The notes: generated by a model from the sequence alone, not told the origin. Positions 15,239-23,041 are shown, counted from the first letter of the stretch. The stretch is 35,005 nucleotides of DNA from Silvanigrellales bacterium (GCA_020247005.1 JADCJN010000271.1:1-35005); one strand, 5' to 3'. Numbers and translations are program-made.

Positions 15239-16168
15239 ATGGAGAAAGTGGTGATCATCGGTTCCGGTCCGGCTGGGCTCACGGCGGCCATCTACACGGC
15301 GCGCGCTGCCCTTGAACCTCTCGTCATCGCTGGTCTTCAGCCAGGTGGACAGCTGACCACCACGAGCATCGTTGAGAACTGGCCGGGCGCAGGCCCAGAA
15401 GGTATCGACGGGAATGAACTCATGCAAAAAATGCGGGCTCAGGCGGAGCACATGGGCGCGCGCTTCCTCGACGGAAGAGTGGTGAAAGTCGAACGCGCCG
15501 ATTCAGGCGCGGGGCTCGTCGTGAAGCTCGACGATTCCGAGATCTCCACGAAAACGGTGATCGTCGCCACAGGGGCGTCGGCCATCACACTTCCCTTGCC
15601 CAACAAAGACAAACTCATGGGCTACGGCCTGTCCACCTGCGCGGTGTGCGACGGGTTCTTCTACCGCGGGAAAAAGGTGGCCGTCGTTGGCGGTGGCGAC
15701 TCCGCCATGGAAGAGGCAAGTTACCTTGCCAAGCTCGCCGCCGAAGTCACTCTCATTCACCGCCGCGACGCCTTCCGCGCCTCGAAAACCATGCAAGAGC
15801 GCGTGAAAGCGAATCCGAAGATCAAAATCCTTTTCAACACCGAAGTTGTCGACACCCGTTCCGACGCTCAAGGGCTCTCGGGGCTCGTGATGTCGAACCT
15901 CGTGACAAAAGAAACTTCGGAACTTCCCGTCGACGGGCTTTTCATGGCCATCGGACACCACCCGAACACCGAGTTCGTGCGAGGCGTGGTGGACATGGAC
16001 GACAAAGGTTACATTCATGTCACGAACGGTACGTACACAAGCGTGCCAGGTCTTTTTGCCGCCGGCGATGTGGAAGACCAACTCTACCGCCAGGCCATTA
16101 CAGCCGCGGGCCGCGGCTGCCAAGCAGCACTCCAAGTGGAGCGCTACATTGAAGGTGTGGGCCACTGA
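15239..16168 (+). CDS. trxB: Thioredoxin reductase
   Basis: A 309-residue NADPH-dependent flavoenzyme of the cytoplasmic thioredoxin system. It has an FAD-binding start VVIIGSGPAGLTAAIYTARA, the GGQL...ENWPG segment, redox-active disulfide STCAVCDG (Cys134, Cys137), NADPH-binding VVGGGDSAMEEASYLA, and C-terminal FAD contact GLFAAGDVEDQLYRQAITAAGRGCQAA. ATG at 15239 gives the usual family length and has AGGAAAG about 8 bases upstream; an earlier in-frame ATG at 15200 would add 13 non-conserved residues. The downstream lipoprotein start lies 8 bases after the stop, so the two are probably co-transcribed. Confidence 0.96.
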   Translation: MEKVVIIGSGPAGLTAAIYTARAALEPLVIAGLQPGGQLTTTSIVENWPGAGPEGIDGNELMQKMRAQAEHMGARFLDGRVVKVERADSGAGLVVKLDDSEISTKTVIVATGASAITLPLPNKDKLMGYGLSTCAVCDGFFYRGKKVAVVGGGDSAMEEASYLAKLAAEVTLIHRRDAFRASKTMQERVKANPKIKILFNTEVVDTRSDAQGLSGLVMSNLVTKETSELPVDGLFMAIGHHPNTEFVRGVVDMDDKGYIHVTNGTYTSVPGLFAAGDVEDQLYRQAITAAGRGCQAALQVERYIEGVGH

Positions 16169-16176
16169 GGTCCGAT

Positions 16177-17220
16177 GTGCACGCCAGAAAGACGCAACCC
16201 TTCTTGCTTTTCGCGCTGACGGCCTTGGCCATGGGGTTCCTTGTGGGATGCCCACAGGGCGACCTGGAGCGAAAAACGAACCAGCAACGCTCGCGAGAGC
16301 TCTTGGTGCAAGGCCTTGAGGCGCAGCGGGCTGGCGACGAAGCGCTCGCAAAAGAACGCATGGAAAAAGCTTTGGAGGTCGACCCACTCAACGGCCGTGC
16401 GCGCACCTCCTTGGCTTCCCTTTACGCTGGCAAAGCCGGGGTTGTGCTCTCGCAGTTGGTCGATCCCATATACAAAGCCTCCGAAGAACTCGACTCCCCT
16501 TCTCACTCGATTCTTGAAGAACTCCGCAAGGCGAAAGCCCTGGAGTTGGAACAAAAGTTTCAAGCGTCCCGAAAGGCCAGCACCGGGGAAAGTCAAACTC
16601 AAACCCAGGCTCAATCGTCGTTGGAGGAAGCTCAAAAGGTGCTGCAGGAGTTCGGCTCCGCGCTCGCCCAAGCCAACCTCGCGGTGGTCGTCTTGAACAC
16701 CATCCCCATTGTGAACCAGCAGTCCCTGCCTCATTTAGATGCGGGTCTCGCCGTTTTACGGGACGACTCCATTGCACCCTCAGCACGCGACGAAGAAACA
16801 CGCCTCTACCTCGCCATTCTTGCGAGCGTCCGCTTCGTCTCGGACTTTCGCATGCTGCTTGGAAAATCACATTTTAGGGTCGGCGATCTCGAAGAACTCC
16901 GCACGACGCTCTGCGCCCTTCCTCGAAATCGTCTCCGCACGTCCATTGTCGCACTGCGACACTCCCTCCTGTACATGGAGGAAGGGCTCACACCCTCGAA
17001 AGACGATCCGAACACCTCAAAAAGGCAAAAGCGCAAGCGGCTGCAGGAGTTCGTGTCGAAACTCCTCGCAAACAGCGCTCTTTCGAACGCAGAAAACGTT
17101 TTCAAGGAGCCCTCACGGAAGGGCACCCAGAGCATCGCGGAGGAACTGGGCGCGCTGTGGTGCTCTCTCCCCAACGCTGTGCCCGCTACGCCCATCCTTC
17201 CTAAGGGAGGCGTGCAATGA
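16177..17220 (+). CDS. Predicted lipoprotein with TPR-like helical repeat
   Basis: A 347-residue protein starting at GTG 16177, with GAGG 6 bases upstream (overlapping the end of trxB). An ATG at 16175 is out of frame. The signal ends in the lipobox FLVGC (Cys25). Residues about 38-85 (SRELLVQGLEAQRAGDEALAKERMEKALEVDPLNGRARTSLASLYAGKA) form a TPR-like helix pair. Most of the rest is predicted helical, including a Gln/Thr-rich stretch, SQTQTQAQSSLEEAQKV. There is no catalytic motif and no family that I recognise. It probably acts as a periplasmic scaffold. The last 20 bases overlap the 3' end of the convergent gene. Confidence 0.75.
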   Translation: MHARKTQPFLLFALTALAMGFLVGCPQGDLERKTNQQRSRELLVQGLEAQRAGDEALAKERMEKALEVDPLNGRARTSLASLYAGKAGVVLSQLVDPIYKASEELDSPSHSILEELRKAKALELEQKFQASRKASTGESQTQTQAQSSLEEAQKVLQEFGSALAQANLAVVVLNTIPIVNQQSLPHLDAGLAVLRDDSIAPSARDEETRLYLAILASVRFVSDFRMLLGKSHFRVGDLEELRTTLCALPRNRLRTSIVALRHSLLYMEEGLTPSKDDPNTSKRQKRKRLQEFVSKLLANSALSNAENVFKEPSRKGTQSIAEELGALWCSLPNAVPATPILPKGGVQ

Positions 17221-17947
17221 GGGTGGCTCCTGGGCCCGCAGGAAACACGTCGAGTCGAAAGTCGGCTTGAAGTTCCGAGATTCCCGCTGAACCCGAGCGC
17301 GGCAGAATGCTTGCCAGGCCGTAGACGCCCGTTGTGAGCGTAAAGAGTGCGAGCCCAATTTGCCCACCCGTCGATTCATTTTTGGAAAGCGCTATTGCCG
17401 CCCCACCTGCCGCAGATACCACAAGCGACACGATCCCATTCCATTGGCGAAGGTCGTCGCGCCGTCGTCGGAGTTCCAGGAGTCGAGCAAGCAAGGACTC
17501 GTCGAGAATCCGCTCGCGCCGTTCAGACGCGACCCCTGCACGGCGCAATGCCCTGTCGAGTTCGAAAAGGTTTTCGGCCTCACGGGTGATGGCGTCACCG
17601 CGAACAAGCAGGCCGACGCCATGCAAGATGCCGACGGTAGAAGATGCCGCGAGAACGGAAAGTCCTGTTTTCGACAACGCTTCGTCGGCTCGTGTGGCAA
17701 GCGCCAAAGAAAGGCCCACCCCAACCGATCCTCCCACCAAAAACCCCACTGCCTGCTCGTCGAGACTCTTGTCATAGGAGGCCATGCTTTTGAGAAACGC
17801 ACGCGACGAGGGCGAAGAAGACTCGTTTCGCCTTTCACCAGAAACCACCTGGGCCTCTGCACTCTCGAAGGCAGAAAGACAGAGACCCGCCACAAAGCAG
17901 AAAGACACAACGCTCCATGACGTTCTCGACGAAACGTCTCTTGTCAC
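17201..17947 (-). CDS. Unknown multi-pass or barrel-associated envelope protein
   Basis: A 248-residue protein. GTG at 17947 is chosen because GGAGG lies 7 bases upstream and it overlaps the stop of the preceding gene as GTGA. The N-terminus is a signal peptide (WSVVSFCFVAGLCLSAFESAEA). Several glycine-rich hydrophobic stretches follow (AVGFLVGGSVGVGLSLALA, VLAASSTVGILHGVGLLV, VSLVVSAAGGAAIALS, GLALFTLTTGVYGLASIL), with a charged Arg-rich helical section between them (RERILDESLLARLLELRRRRDDLRQ, given in part). I recognise no family. Coupling to the next-upstream gene suggests one complex or pathway. Confidence 0.7.
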   Translation of the reverse strand: MTRDVSSRTSWSVVSFCFVAGLCLSAFESAEAQVVSGERRNESSSPSSRAFLKSMASYDKSLDEQAVGFLVGGSVGVGLSLALATRADEALSKTGLSVLAASSTVGILHGVGLLVRGDAITREAENLFELDRALRRAGVASERRERILDESLLARLLELRRRRDDLRQWNGIVSLVVSAAGGAAIALSKNESTGGQIGLALFTLTTGVYGLASILPRSGSAGISELQADFRLDVFPAGPGATLIARLP

Positions 17948-19080
17948 AGCCGCACCTCCATTTCGGCCGTGAAGCGAGGCCTCGACCCTCCCGGGGACGT
18001 CAAGGTGTTCTGCCATTCCTGGGCGAGTCCAAGCCCAAACCCGGAGGTCGTGACCGACAGCGCGGTTCGCAGAAAGCCCGGCGCATACGACCCCAAGAAG
18101 CGCGTAGGACCCAGAAAATAGCCAAAAGCGAGGAACGTGGTGTCACCCGCTTTAGGCCCGGCATCCAAAAAAGCAACGTGAGAAACTCCCACCTGAAAGC
18201 GTCCGAACGGGGCAGAGGGAACGAGGGCCGCAGCGCCTTGGAATCGGGTGCGGGTGTCGCTGAAAACGAACAGATAGTCGGCGGCCCGAGAGGCGCCTTG
18301 CGTGAATCGACCGAGGTCGCGCACCTGAGCAGACAGGTGTGCGAGGCCAAAAAACTCACCGTTGACTCCAACATCCCCAAAAACACCGCGCAGGTTTTCT
18401 CGTTGAACGATCTCGTTCCCGTCTTTTGCGGCAAGGTCAACAAGACTTGCTTCTATGAGCGTCTCCTTTCGATGAAGGTAACGCACGGACACTCCGGTCG
18501 CGAGGCGAGCGAGGTCGCCCTCCCAGCCCAACGATGCTCCGCCGAAGGCCACGGAGTCTTGCCTCAAGGCCGCCGACGCGAGAGGAAGGTTTGGATTGTG
18601 GAGGAAGAACTGTCCCGACACCCGATAAGGACGTGCACCCAACCGGAGGTTCGCGGAGTCGTAGGCAACAAGAGTATCGGCAAGGAGTTCGGCATGGTCG
18701 TAGCGCTCCAGCAGCTTCCCAATGGGAGCCTCACGGACCTCATTGGACGCCACCTTATCGGCCACTTCCAGAACGATGTCGGTGGCCGAAAGAAGTGCCG
18801 AGGCACGCAAATGCTCACCGGCTTGGAAAGAGCTTCGCGCTGGACTGCAAAAGGGAACATCCCTGTCGGCCGGCGCCGCGGCGCAGCCTCCCACGGTGGC
18901 GTAATCGGCAAGGCTTTGCCATGTTCCCGACAACCAGAACAGCGCGCTTTGTTCCGCATGCGCGGGAAGCACGACACAGGTGAGCCCGAAGAGGCAAGCC
19001 CGCTGAACAGCGCACAGGTTTGGCTTGAGCCTGCGTGCGAACGTCGAAAAAGCGGAATTGGGGGAACGAGGCGTTTTCAT
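17944..19080 (-). CDS. Unknown exported protein, possible outer-membrane protein
   Basis: A 378-residue protein with a long signal peptide (ACLFGLTCVVLPAHA/EQ). Alternating-pattern segments rich in Gly, Phe and Tyr suggest beta strands (VSGQFFLHNP, FGGASLGWEGDLARLATGVSVRYLHR, GRFQVGVSHVAFLD, FLAFGYFLGPTRFLG). The final VRL with acidic and basic alternation could be a barrel end strand, although no terminal Phe is present. ATG at 19080 is the only plausible start, but no ribosome-binding site is visible: the upstream bases are the complement of the AGGAGG used by the divergent alkB. The stop overlaps the following gene start (GTGA). Function is unknown. Confidence 0.65.
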   Translation of the reverse strand: MKTPRSPNSAFSTFARRLKPNLCAVQRACLFGLTCVVLPAHAEQSALFWLSGTWQSLADYATVGGCAAAPADRDVPFCSPARSSFQAGEHLRASALLSATDIVLEVADKVASNEVREAPIGKLLERYDHAELLADTLVAYDSANLRLGARPYRVSGQFFLHNPNLPLASAALRQDSVAFGGASLGWEGDLARLATGVSVRYLHRKETLIEASLVDLAAKDGNEIVQRENLRGVFGDVGVNGEFFGLAHLSAQVRDLGRFTQGASRAADYLFVFSDTRTRFQGAAALVPSAPFGRFQVGVSHVAFLDAGPKAGDTTFLAFGYFLGPTRFLGSYAPGFLRTALSVTTSGFGLGLAQEWQNTLTSPGGSRPRFTAEMEVRL

Positions 19081-19109
19081 ATGTCGTGGAGTGTAGGAGG
19101 AAACAGGCC

Positions 19110-19769
19110 TTGAAGGAACCACTGCCGGGCTTCCCCACCGAAGACCTCCCTGTCGATTTCCTTCCCGCCTTCGTGCACGGCTTTTGGAGTGCGGAAGCTT
19201 CTGCAAACGCCTTCCACCATTTCCTTCAAACGCTGGACTGGCGCCAAGACACCCTCGTTCTTTTTGGGCGGCGCGTCTTGCAGCCACGGCTTGTGGCCTT
19301 TCATGCGGACGAGGGCGTTGAGTATAGCTATTCGGGGCACACCCTGCCTTGCGCAAACTGGACACCCCTGCTGTGTGAATTGAAGGAGCGTGTTGAGGCG
19401 CAATGCGAATCACGCTTCAACAGCGTTTTGTGCAACCTGTATCGAAACGGCGACGACTCCATGGGATGGCATTCCGACGACGAAAAGAGCTTGGGGCCCA
19501 GGCCCCTCATTGCCTCGGTGACACTTGGCGCCAGCAGAACCTTCACCCTCCGCAGGAAAGACGCACGTGCACTCCGTTTTTCTTTCGAGCTCTCCCACGG
19601 AAGTCTTCTTGTGATGAAAGACGACTGCCAAGCAGCCTGGCAACATGCCATTCCCAAAACGAGAAAAAATGTGGGCGCGCGCCTGAATTTCACGTTCCGA
19701 AACGTCGTCACGGCAAAGAAATCTGCAGGGGGCTCGTCGCTTGCCCCGCGGGAACGAACACGGGAGTGA
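19110..19769 (+). CDS. alkB: AlkB-type 2OG/Fe(II) dioxygenase (nucleic-acid dealkylation repair)
   Basis: A 219-residue dioxygenase. The Fe(II) triad is H121-x-D123 in MGWHSDDE and H179 in WQHAIPKT. The 2-oxoglutarate-binding arginine pair is Arg185/Arg191 in TRKNVGARLNFTFR. The Asn-Leu-Tyr-Arg-Asn-Gly segment (NLYRNGDDSMGWH) is the family signature. The arrangement resembles the human ALKBH2/3 branch rather than E. coli AlkB. It removes methyl or etheno adducts from DNA or RNA bases by oxidation. The start is inferred as TTG at 19110, with AGGAGG (19095-19100) 9 bases upstream; the frame extends to a GTG at 19035 inside the divergent gene. Its 3' end overlaps the convergent yraN by 62 bases. 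Confidence 0.9.
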   Translation: MKEPLPGFPTEDLPVDFLPAFVHGFWSAEASANAFHHFLQTLDWRQDTLVLFGRRVLQPRLVAFHADEGVEYSYSGHTLPCANWTPLLCELKERVEAQCESRFNSVLCNLYRNGDDSMGWHSDDEKSLGPRPLIASVTLGASRTFTLRRKDARALRFSFELSHGSLLVMKDDCQAAWQHAIPKTRKNVGARLNFTFRNVVTAKKSAGGSSLAPRERTRE

Positions 19770-20238
19770 GTGCCAAAGCCACACTCAGGGCGTCGAGCCT
19801 CAACACTTTGGGTGAGGCTGTGGGTGTCGGTGAGGCCATTGAAAATCGTTTGCGAAGAGAGGCTTCAAGCCCGTCGGCCCCACACGCATCCTCGGCTCGG
19901 AAGACGCGAAAGACGCGAATGTGGACCTGCAGGGCGCCGCGCACTTTCAAAAGGCGGCTCCAAAAAACGAGGTTGCGGCACTGGCGCGCTCGAAAGGCGC
20001 TCTGAAGAAAGTCCCCACCTATGAGGTTTTGAAGATGAGCAACGCTTCTGACGCGCAGCGTTTTGACCTCGGCAACACAGTAGGAGCGCGCTTGAAGAGG
20101 CCCTTTGGCAAACACGCGATCGATTTCTCCGCCCCGAAAGCGCTGGTTGGCCGCGATGGTTTCCCATCCCCACGCTGCCATGTGGCCATCGAGGCTGCAT
20201 TCGCCACTTGTTCCAAGGGTCTTGCGTGCTTTTGTCAT
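19708..20238 (-). CDS. YraN/UPF0102 family endonuclease-like protein
   Basis: The N-terminal half matches the YraN pattern: an early GE pair (SGECSLDGHMAAWGWETIAANQRFRGGEIDRVF, given in part) with GGEID, then YCVAEVKTLRVRS. The Glu-x-x-Asp and Glu-x-Lys residues are those of a restriction-endonuclease-like fold. The family's biological role is not firmly established. Length is 176 residues against about 120 for most relatives: a roughly 50-residue, Ser/Pro/Ala-rich C-terminal tail is extra, and this tail is what overlaps alkB. ATG at 20238 is preferred to a GTG at 20256, although neither has a strong ribosome-binding site. Confidence 0.75.
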   Translation of the reverse strand: MTKARKTLGTSGECSLDGHMAAWGWETIAANQRFRGGEIDRVFAKGPLQARSYCVAEVKTLRVRSVAHLQNLIGGDFLQSAFRARQCRNLVFWSRLLKVRGALQVHIRVFRVFRAEDACGADGLEASLRKRFSMASPTPTASPKVLRLDALSVALALTPVFVPAGQATSPLQISLP

Positions 20239-20342
20239 AGCGGCTTCTTCTGTCACGAGGGTTCAAAAGGCGGCCCCTGCGTGCGCCTGGAGGCGCTGAG
20301 GCCAGGCACAGACGAAGGCACTGTCTTCCTTTTCACGCCAAG

Positions 20343-20362
20343 TTTCGGCCAAATGGCCGAAA
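20343..20362. repeat. 20-bp perfect palindrome, candidate operator
   Basis: TTTCGGCCA (20343-20351), two A bases, then its exact complement TGGCCGAAA. It is 105 bases upstream of the yraN start and 44 bases upstream of the -35 box of the rimP operon promoter, so it could bind a dimeric regulator affecting either. There is no T-run downstream on the plus strand, which argues against a terminator for that direction. Confidence 0.45.
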
Positions 20363-20405
20363 AACGTCTGACACGTGCAAGAAAGAGCAGGTTCACACAC
20401 GCGGG

Positions 20406-20434
20406 TTGACAAGCCGAGCGGGCGGCGCTTTAAT
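20406..20434 (+). promoter_or_regulatory. Sigma-70-type promoter for the rimP-nusA-infB operon
   Basis: TTGACA at 20406-20411 matches the -35 consensus exactly. TTTAAT at 20429-20434 is a good -10 box, with the optimal 17-base spacing. Transcription should start near 20441, giving a leader of about 190 bases before rimP. Confidence 0.75.
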
Positions 20435-20466
20435 CTCGGTCCCGGACCGGTATCCTCTTTTCGGCC

Positions 20467-20587
20467 TGTGGATATCGTGTGGATAACTTTTCACGCGCCC
20501 GCCCAAAGGTTCCGCAGTTCCCTTGTCACCTGTGCACAAGTCACTCACTCACCTTTTGCTCCACCCAGGGGCGAGGCCTGTGGATAA
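20467..20587 (+). promoter_or_regulatory. Cluster of DnaA-box-like sequences in the rimP operon leader
   Basis: TGTGGATAA, the exact complement of the classical DnaA box TTATCCACA, occurs at 20478-20486 and 20579-20587. Each continues CTTTT, making a 14-base direct repeat. A one-mismatch copy TGTGGATAT is at 20467-20475, and a related TGTGCACAA is at 20531-20539. The three TGTGGAT copies point the same way. They lie downstream of the predicted transcription start, so bound DnaA could act as a roadblock or could titrate DnaA. The region is not notably AT-rich and no dnaA or parAB gene is in view, so an origin call is not supported. Confidence 0.6.
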
Positions 20588-20627
20588 CTTTTGCGCTTTA
20601 CGCCTGTGCTGCGTGGAGTGAACGTCT

Positions 20628-21269
20628 TTGACTCAAGATTCAGCATCGCCTCAGGGGCAACTCGTTTCAGCCCGCCAAATCACGCCATCCCTCCACTCCG
20701 CCCTCCTCGACGCCCTGCGCCGTGCACTGGTTCTGCTCCAGGAAAAGGGCCCGACAGAAGCGGGTGTTCGCGAACTTCGGGTCCGCGACTGGTGGATTGT
20801 CACCGATGAGGGTGAATTGTGCGTCGAGATCTTTCTCGACAAAGGCTTCATTGAGAATGCGAACGCATTTGGCGGCCTCGAAGCCCGAACACAGCTGACT
20901 CTGGAAGAGTGCGCGGAGTTTCACGCCTCCCTTCTCGAAACCGACATCCTCGACGTGTTCGGCGATGCCCTGCAGATCCGTGTCGGCAGCCCCGGGGGCG
21001 AGCCCTTCCTCCGAGAGGCAGCCGATTTTCGCGCAGCGACGGGCCTCATGGTGGAAGTCGCGACATGGACAAAACACCAGAACAGAGATAAATTCGTGAT
21101 GCTGTTAAAAGAGGTTTCGGAATCGTCGTTCGTGCTTGCGGAAGGCCCGCACACCTTTCCGTTTCTCTACAACGACGTTCGCGTCGCCCGCGCCCTCCCC
21201 TTTCATCCCCTTTCTGCAAAACCCTCCCGAAAGGGCAAGGCGAAAGCAAAAGCAGGGAACGGGAAATAG
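20628..21269 (+). CDS. rimP: Ribosome maturation factor RimP, divergent and extended
   Basis: Position directly before nusA-infB and the segment ALQIRVGSPGGEPFLREAADFRAATGLMVEVATW identify RimP: the family reads LEVSSPGxxRPL...DFxRxxGxxV at this point. A C-terminal Sm-like domain follows, ending around VARAL. RimP assists maturation of the 30S ribosomal subunit. The protein has 213 residues against about 150 in most bacteria. It has a longer N-terminal domain with an insert (GGLEARTQ) and a lysine-rich tail, KPSRKGKAKAKAGNGK. TTG at 20628 is the start (GGAG 8 bases upstream); there is no ATG nearby. Confidence 0.78.
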   Translation: MTQDSASPQGQLVSARQITPSLHSALLDALRRALVLLQEKGPTEAGVRELRVRDWWIVTDEGELCVEIFLDKGFIENANAFGGLEARTQLTLEECAEFHASLLETDILDVFGDALQIRVGSPGGEPFLREAADFRAATGLMVEVATWTKHQNRDKFVMLLKEVSESSFVLAEGPHTFPFLYNDVRVARALPFHPLSAKPSRKGKAKAKAGNGK

Positions 21270-21291
21270 GCGCGGGGCTGCGCCGTTTTTT
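21269..21291 (+). terminator. Short GC hairpin plus T6, attenuator-like, between rimP and nusA
   Basis: GGCGC (21269-21273), a six-base loop and GCGCC (21280-21284) are followed by G and six T (21286-21291). The stem begins at the last base of the rimP stop codon. The five-pair stem suggests a weak or conditional terminator inside the operon, which would let nusA-infB be tuned separately from rimP. No convincing promoter pair was found in 21292-21406. Confidence 0.55.
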
Positions 21292-21406
21292 GCATTTGGT
21301 CATTGGCATTTGATATTAGAGCGGGCTTCGCGTTAAGAGGAAGCCGCACGGGACGCTGGATTCGTGTCTAGCACCCCAAGGATTTCGGCAAGAGGGTTGG
21401 TTCACC

Positions 21407-23041
21407 ATGCAAGTCAATTTGAAGCAGATCATCGAGGCCGTCGGCAAGGAAAAGAACATCGACCTTCAGCTCCTCATCGGCGCCTTGAAAGAGGCCCTTC
21501 TGACGGCTGCGAAGAAGTACTTTGGCGAATGCTCTTTCGAAGCTCAGTACAACGAAGAATCCGAGGAAATTGAGCTTTTCCGGTACCGCGTCGTGGTGGA
21601 TGACAACGCCGTTTCGAACCCCCTGCGCGAAATCGCGTTGTCGGAAGCCCTCGCGCTCGACGACAGTCTTCAGGCAGGCGACGAAATGGGTGAAAAGCTT
21701 CCGACGGAAGCCCTGGGCCGCATTTCCGCGCAGTCCGCTCGCCAAGTCATCGTGCAGAAGATGCAAGAAGCTGAAAAAGAGCGCATCATTCAGGACTTCC
21801 GCGACAGGAAGCACCAACTCGTCACTGGGCAAATCCGACGCTTCGACAAACAAGACCTCATTGTCGACCTCGGCTCCTACGAAGGCGTGCTTCCCGCCCG
21901 CGAGCAGATTCCTGGCGAGAAGTTCAAGATCCGCGACAAAATCACCTGCTACCTCCTCGATGCTAAGAAATCGACACGCGGGCCCCAGATCGTCCTGTCG
22001 CGCGCTCACCCCGAAATGCTTGTGCGGCTTTTCGAGCAAGAAGTGGCTGAAATCGCAGAAGGCGTCGTTGTCATTCACGCCTGCGCGCGTGACCCGGGCA
22101 GCCGTTCGAAAATTGCTGTGTACAGCAACGAGCCTTCGGTCGACCCTGTGGGCGCCTGTGTCGGCGTGAAGGGTTCCCGCGTGCAAGCCATTGTGCAGGA
22201 ACTCCGCGGTGAAAAAATCGACATCATCCCCTACGACCGCGACCCCGCTCGCTTCGTTTGTAATGCGCTCGCGCCTGCGGAGGTCTCGAAGGTCATTGTG
22301 AACGAGCGTCTGCATGTCATGGAAGTCGTCGTCCCCGACGATCACCTTTCTCTGGCCATCGGCAAACGCGGTCAAAATGTGCGTCTGGCGGCTCAGCTCA
22401 CGGGCTGGAAAGTCGACATCCGTTCGGAAGCGAAAATGCGTGAGCTCGTGCAAGAATACCGCGTGGTGCTCTCGCAGATTCCCGCCTTGGGCGAAATGCG
22501 CGCCGAAATTTTGGTGAACGAAGGCTACAAAGATCCGTCGGACGTTGCCCGCATGGACCCGAAAACCCTCGTGAAGCTCCTTCGACTCTCGCCCGAAGAA
22601 GCGGAACAGGTTGTGGCAGGCGCCTCAGAGCTCGCTGCTCGCCGTCATGCGAAAACAGAATCGGACGTGGGTGACGACGAACTCGAAGCCATGCTTGCAG
22701 GCCCTTCCGGGCTTGACGAAGACGTTGCCGAAGGTTCTGCCGTGAGCGAAGAAAACGTGCGCGACGCTGCGCTCGATGCCCTTGTGGCAAAAAGCAAACC
22801 CGCTCCACTCATGGACCCTGAAAAAGTCGATCCGAAGGCTGTTCCAGGCACCGTTCTTCAATATTGGATGAAGCTTCGTGGCGTTGGCGAACACACCGCT
22901 GCGGTTCTTCACACAGCTGGCTTCACCGACTTTGCACAACTTGCTTCCAATTCCCCCGACGACATCGCCGTGAAAACGGGTTTGCCCTATAAATTCTCCG
23001 GAAAGATTCATGCTGAAACTTCCAAAGTCCTGGGAAGCTGA
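21407..23041 (+). CDS. nusA: Transcription termination/antitermination factor NusA
   Basis: A 544-residue RNA polymerase-binding factor with domains in order. The N-terminal RNAP-binding domain comes first (about 1-130, MQVNLKQIIEAVGKEKNI...). An S1 domain follows (about 135-200, VTGQIRRFDKQDLIVDLGSYEGVLP), then tandem KH domains (about 205-350, including PVGACVGVKGSRVQAIVQELRGEKIDI and LAIGKRGQNVRLAAQL, each given in part). The C-terminal helix-hairpin-helix region (about 350-544) includes an acidic linker around DDELEAMLAG. Length is slightly above the 495 or so of E. coli. The ribosome-binding site is weak (AGAGGG about 10 bases upstream). The 3' end overlaps the L7Ae-like gene by 32 bases. 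Confidence 0.97.
   Translation: MQVNLKQIIEAVGKEKNIDLQLLIGALKEALLTAAKKYFGECSFEAQYNEESEEIELFRYRVVVDDNAVSNPLREIALSEALALDDSLQAGDEMGEKLPTEALGRISAQSARQVIVQKMQEAEKERIIQDFRDRKHQLVTGQIRRFDKQDLIVDLGSYEGVLPAREQIPGEKFKIRDKITCYLLDAKKSTRGPQIVLSRAHPEMLVRLFEQEVAEIAEGVVVIHACARDPGSRSKIAVYSNEPSVDPVGACVGVKGSRVQAIVQELRGEKIDIIPYDRDPARFVCNALAPAEVSKVIVNERLHVMEVVVPDDHLSLAIGKRGQNVRLAAQLTGWKVDIRSEAKMRELVQEYRVVLSQIPALGEMRAEILVNEGYKDPSDVARMDPKTLVKLLRLSPEEAEQVVAGASELAARRHAKTESDVGDDELEAMLAGPSGLDEDVAEGSAVSEENVRDAALDALVAKSKPAPLMDPEKVDPKAVPGTVLQYWMKLRGVGEHTAAVLHTAGFTDFAQLASNSPDDIAVKTGLPYKFSGKIHAETSKVLGS

Noticed and set aside
20467-20587. Chromosomal replication origin
   Set aside because: There are too few DnaA boxes, no AT-rich unwinding stretch and no dnaA, dnaN, parA or gidA neighbour. 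The boxes lie in an operon leader.
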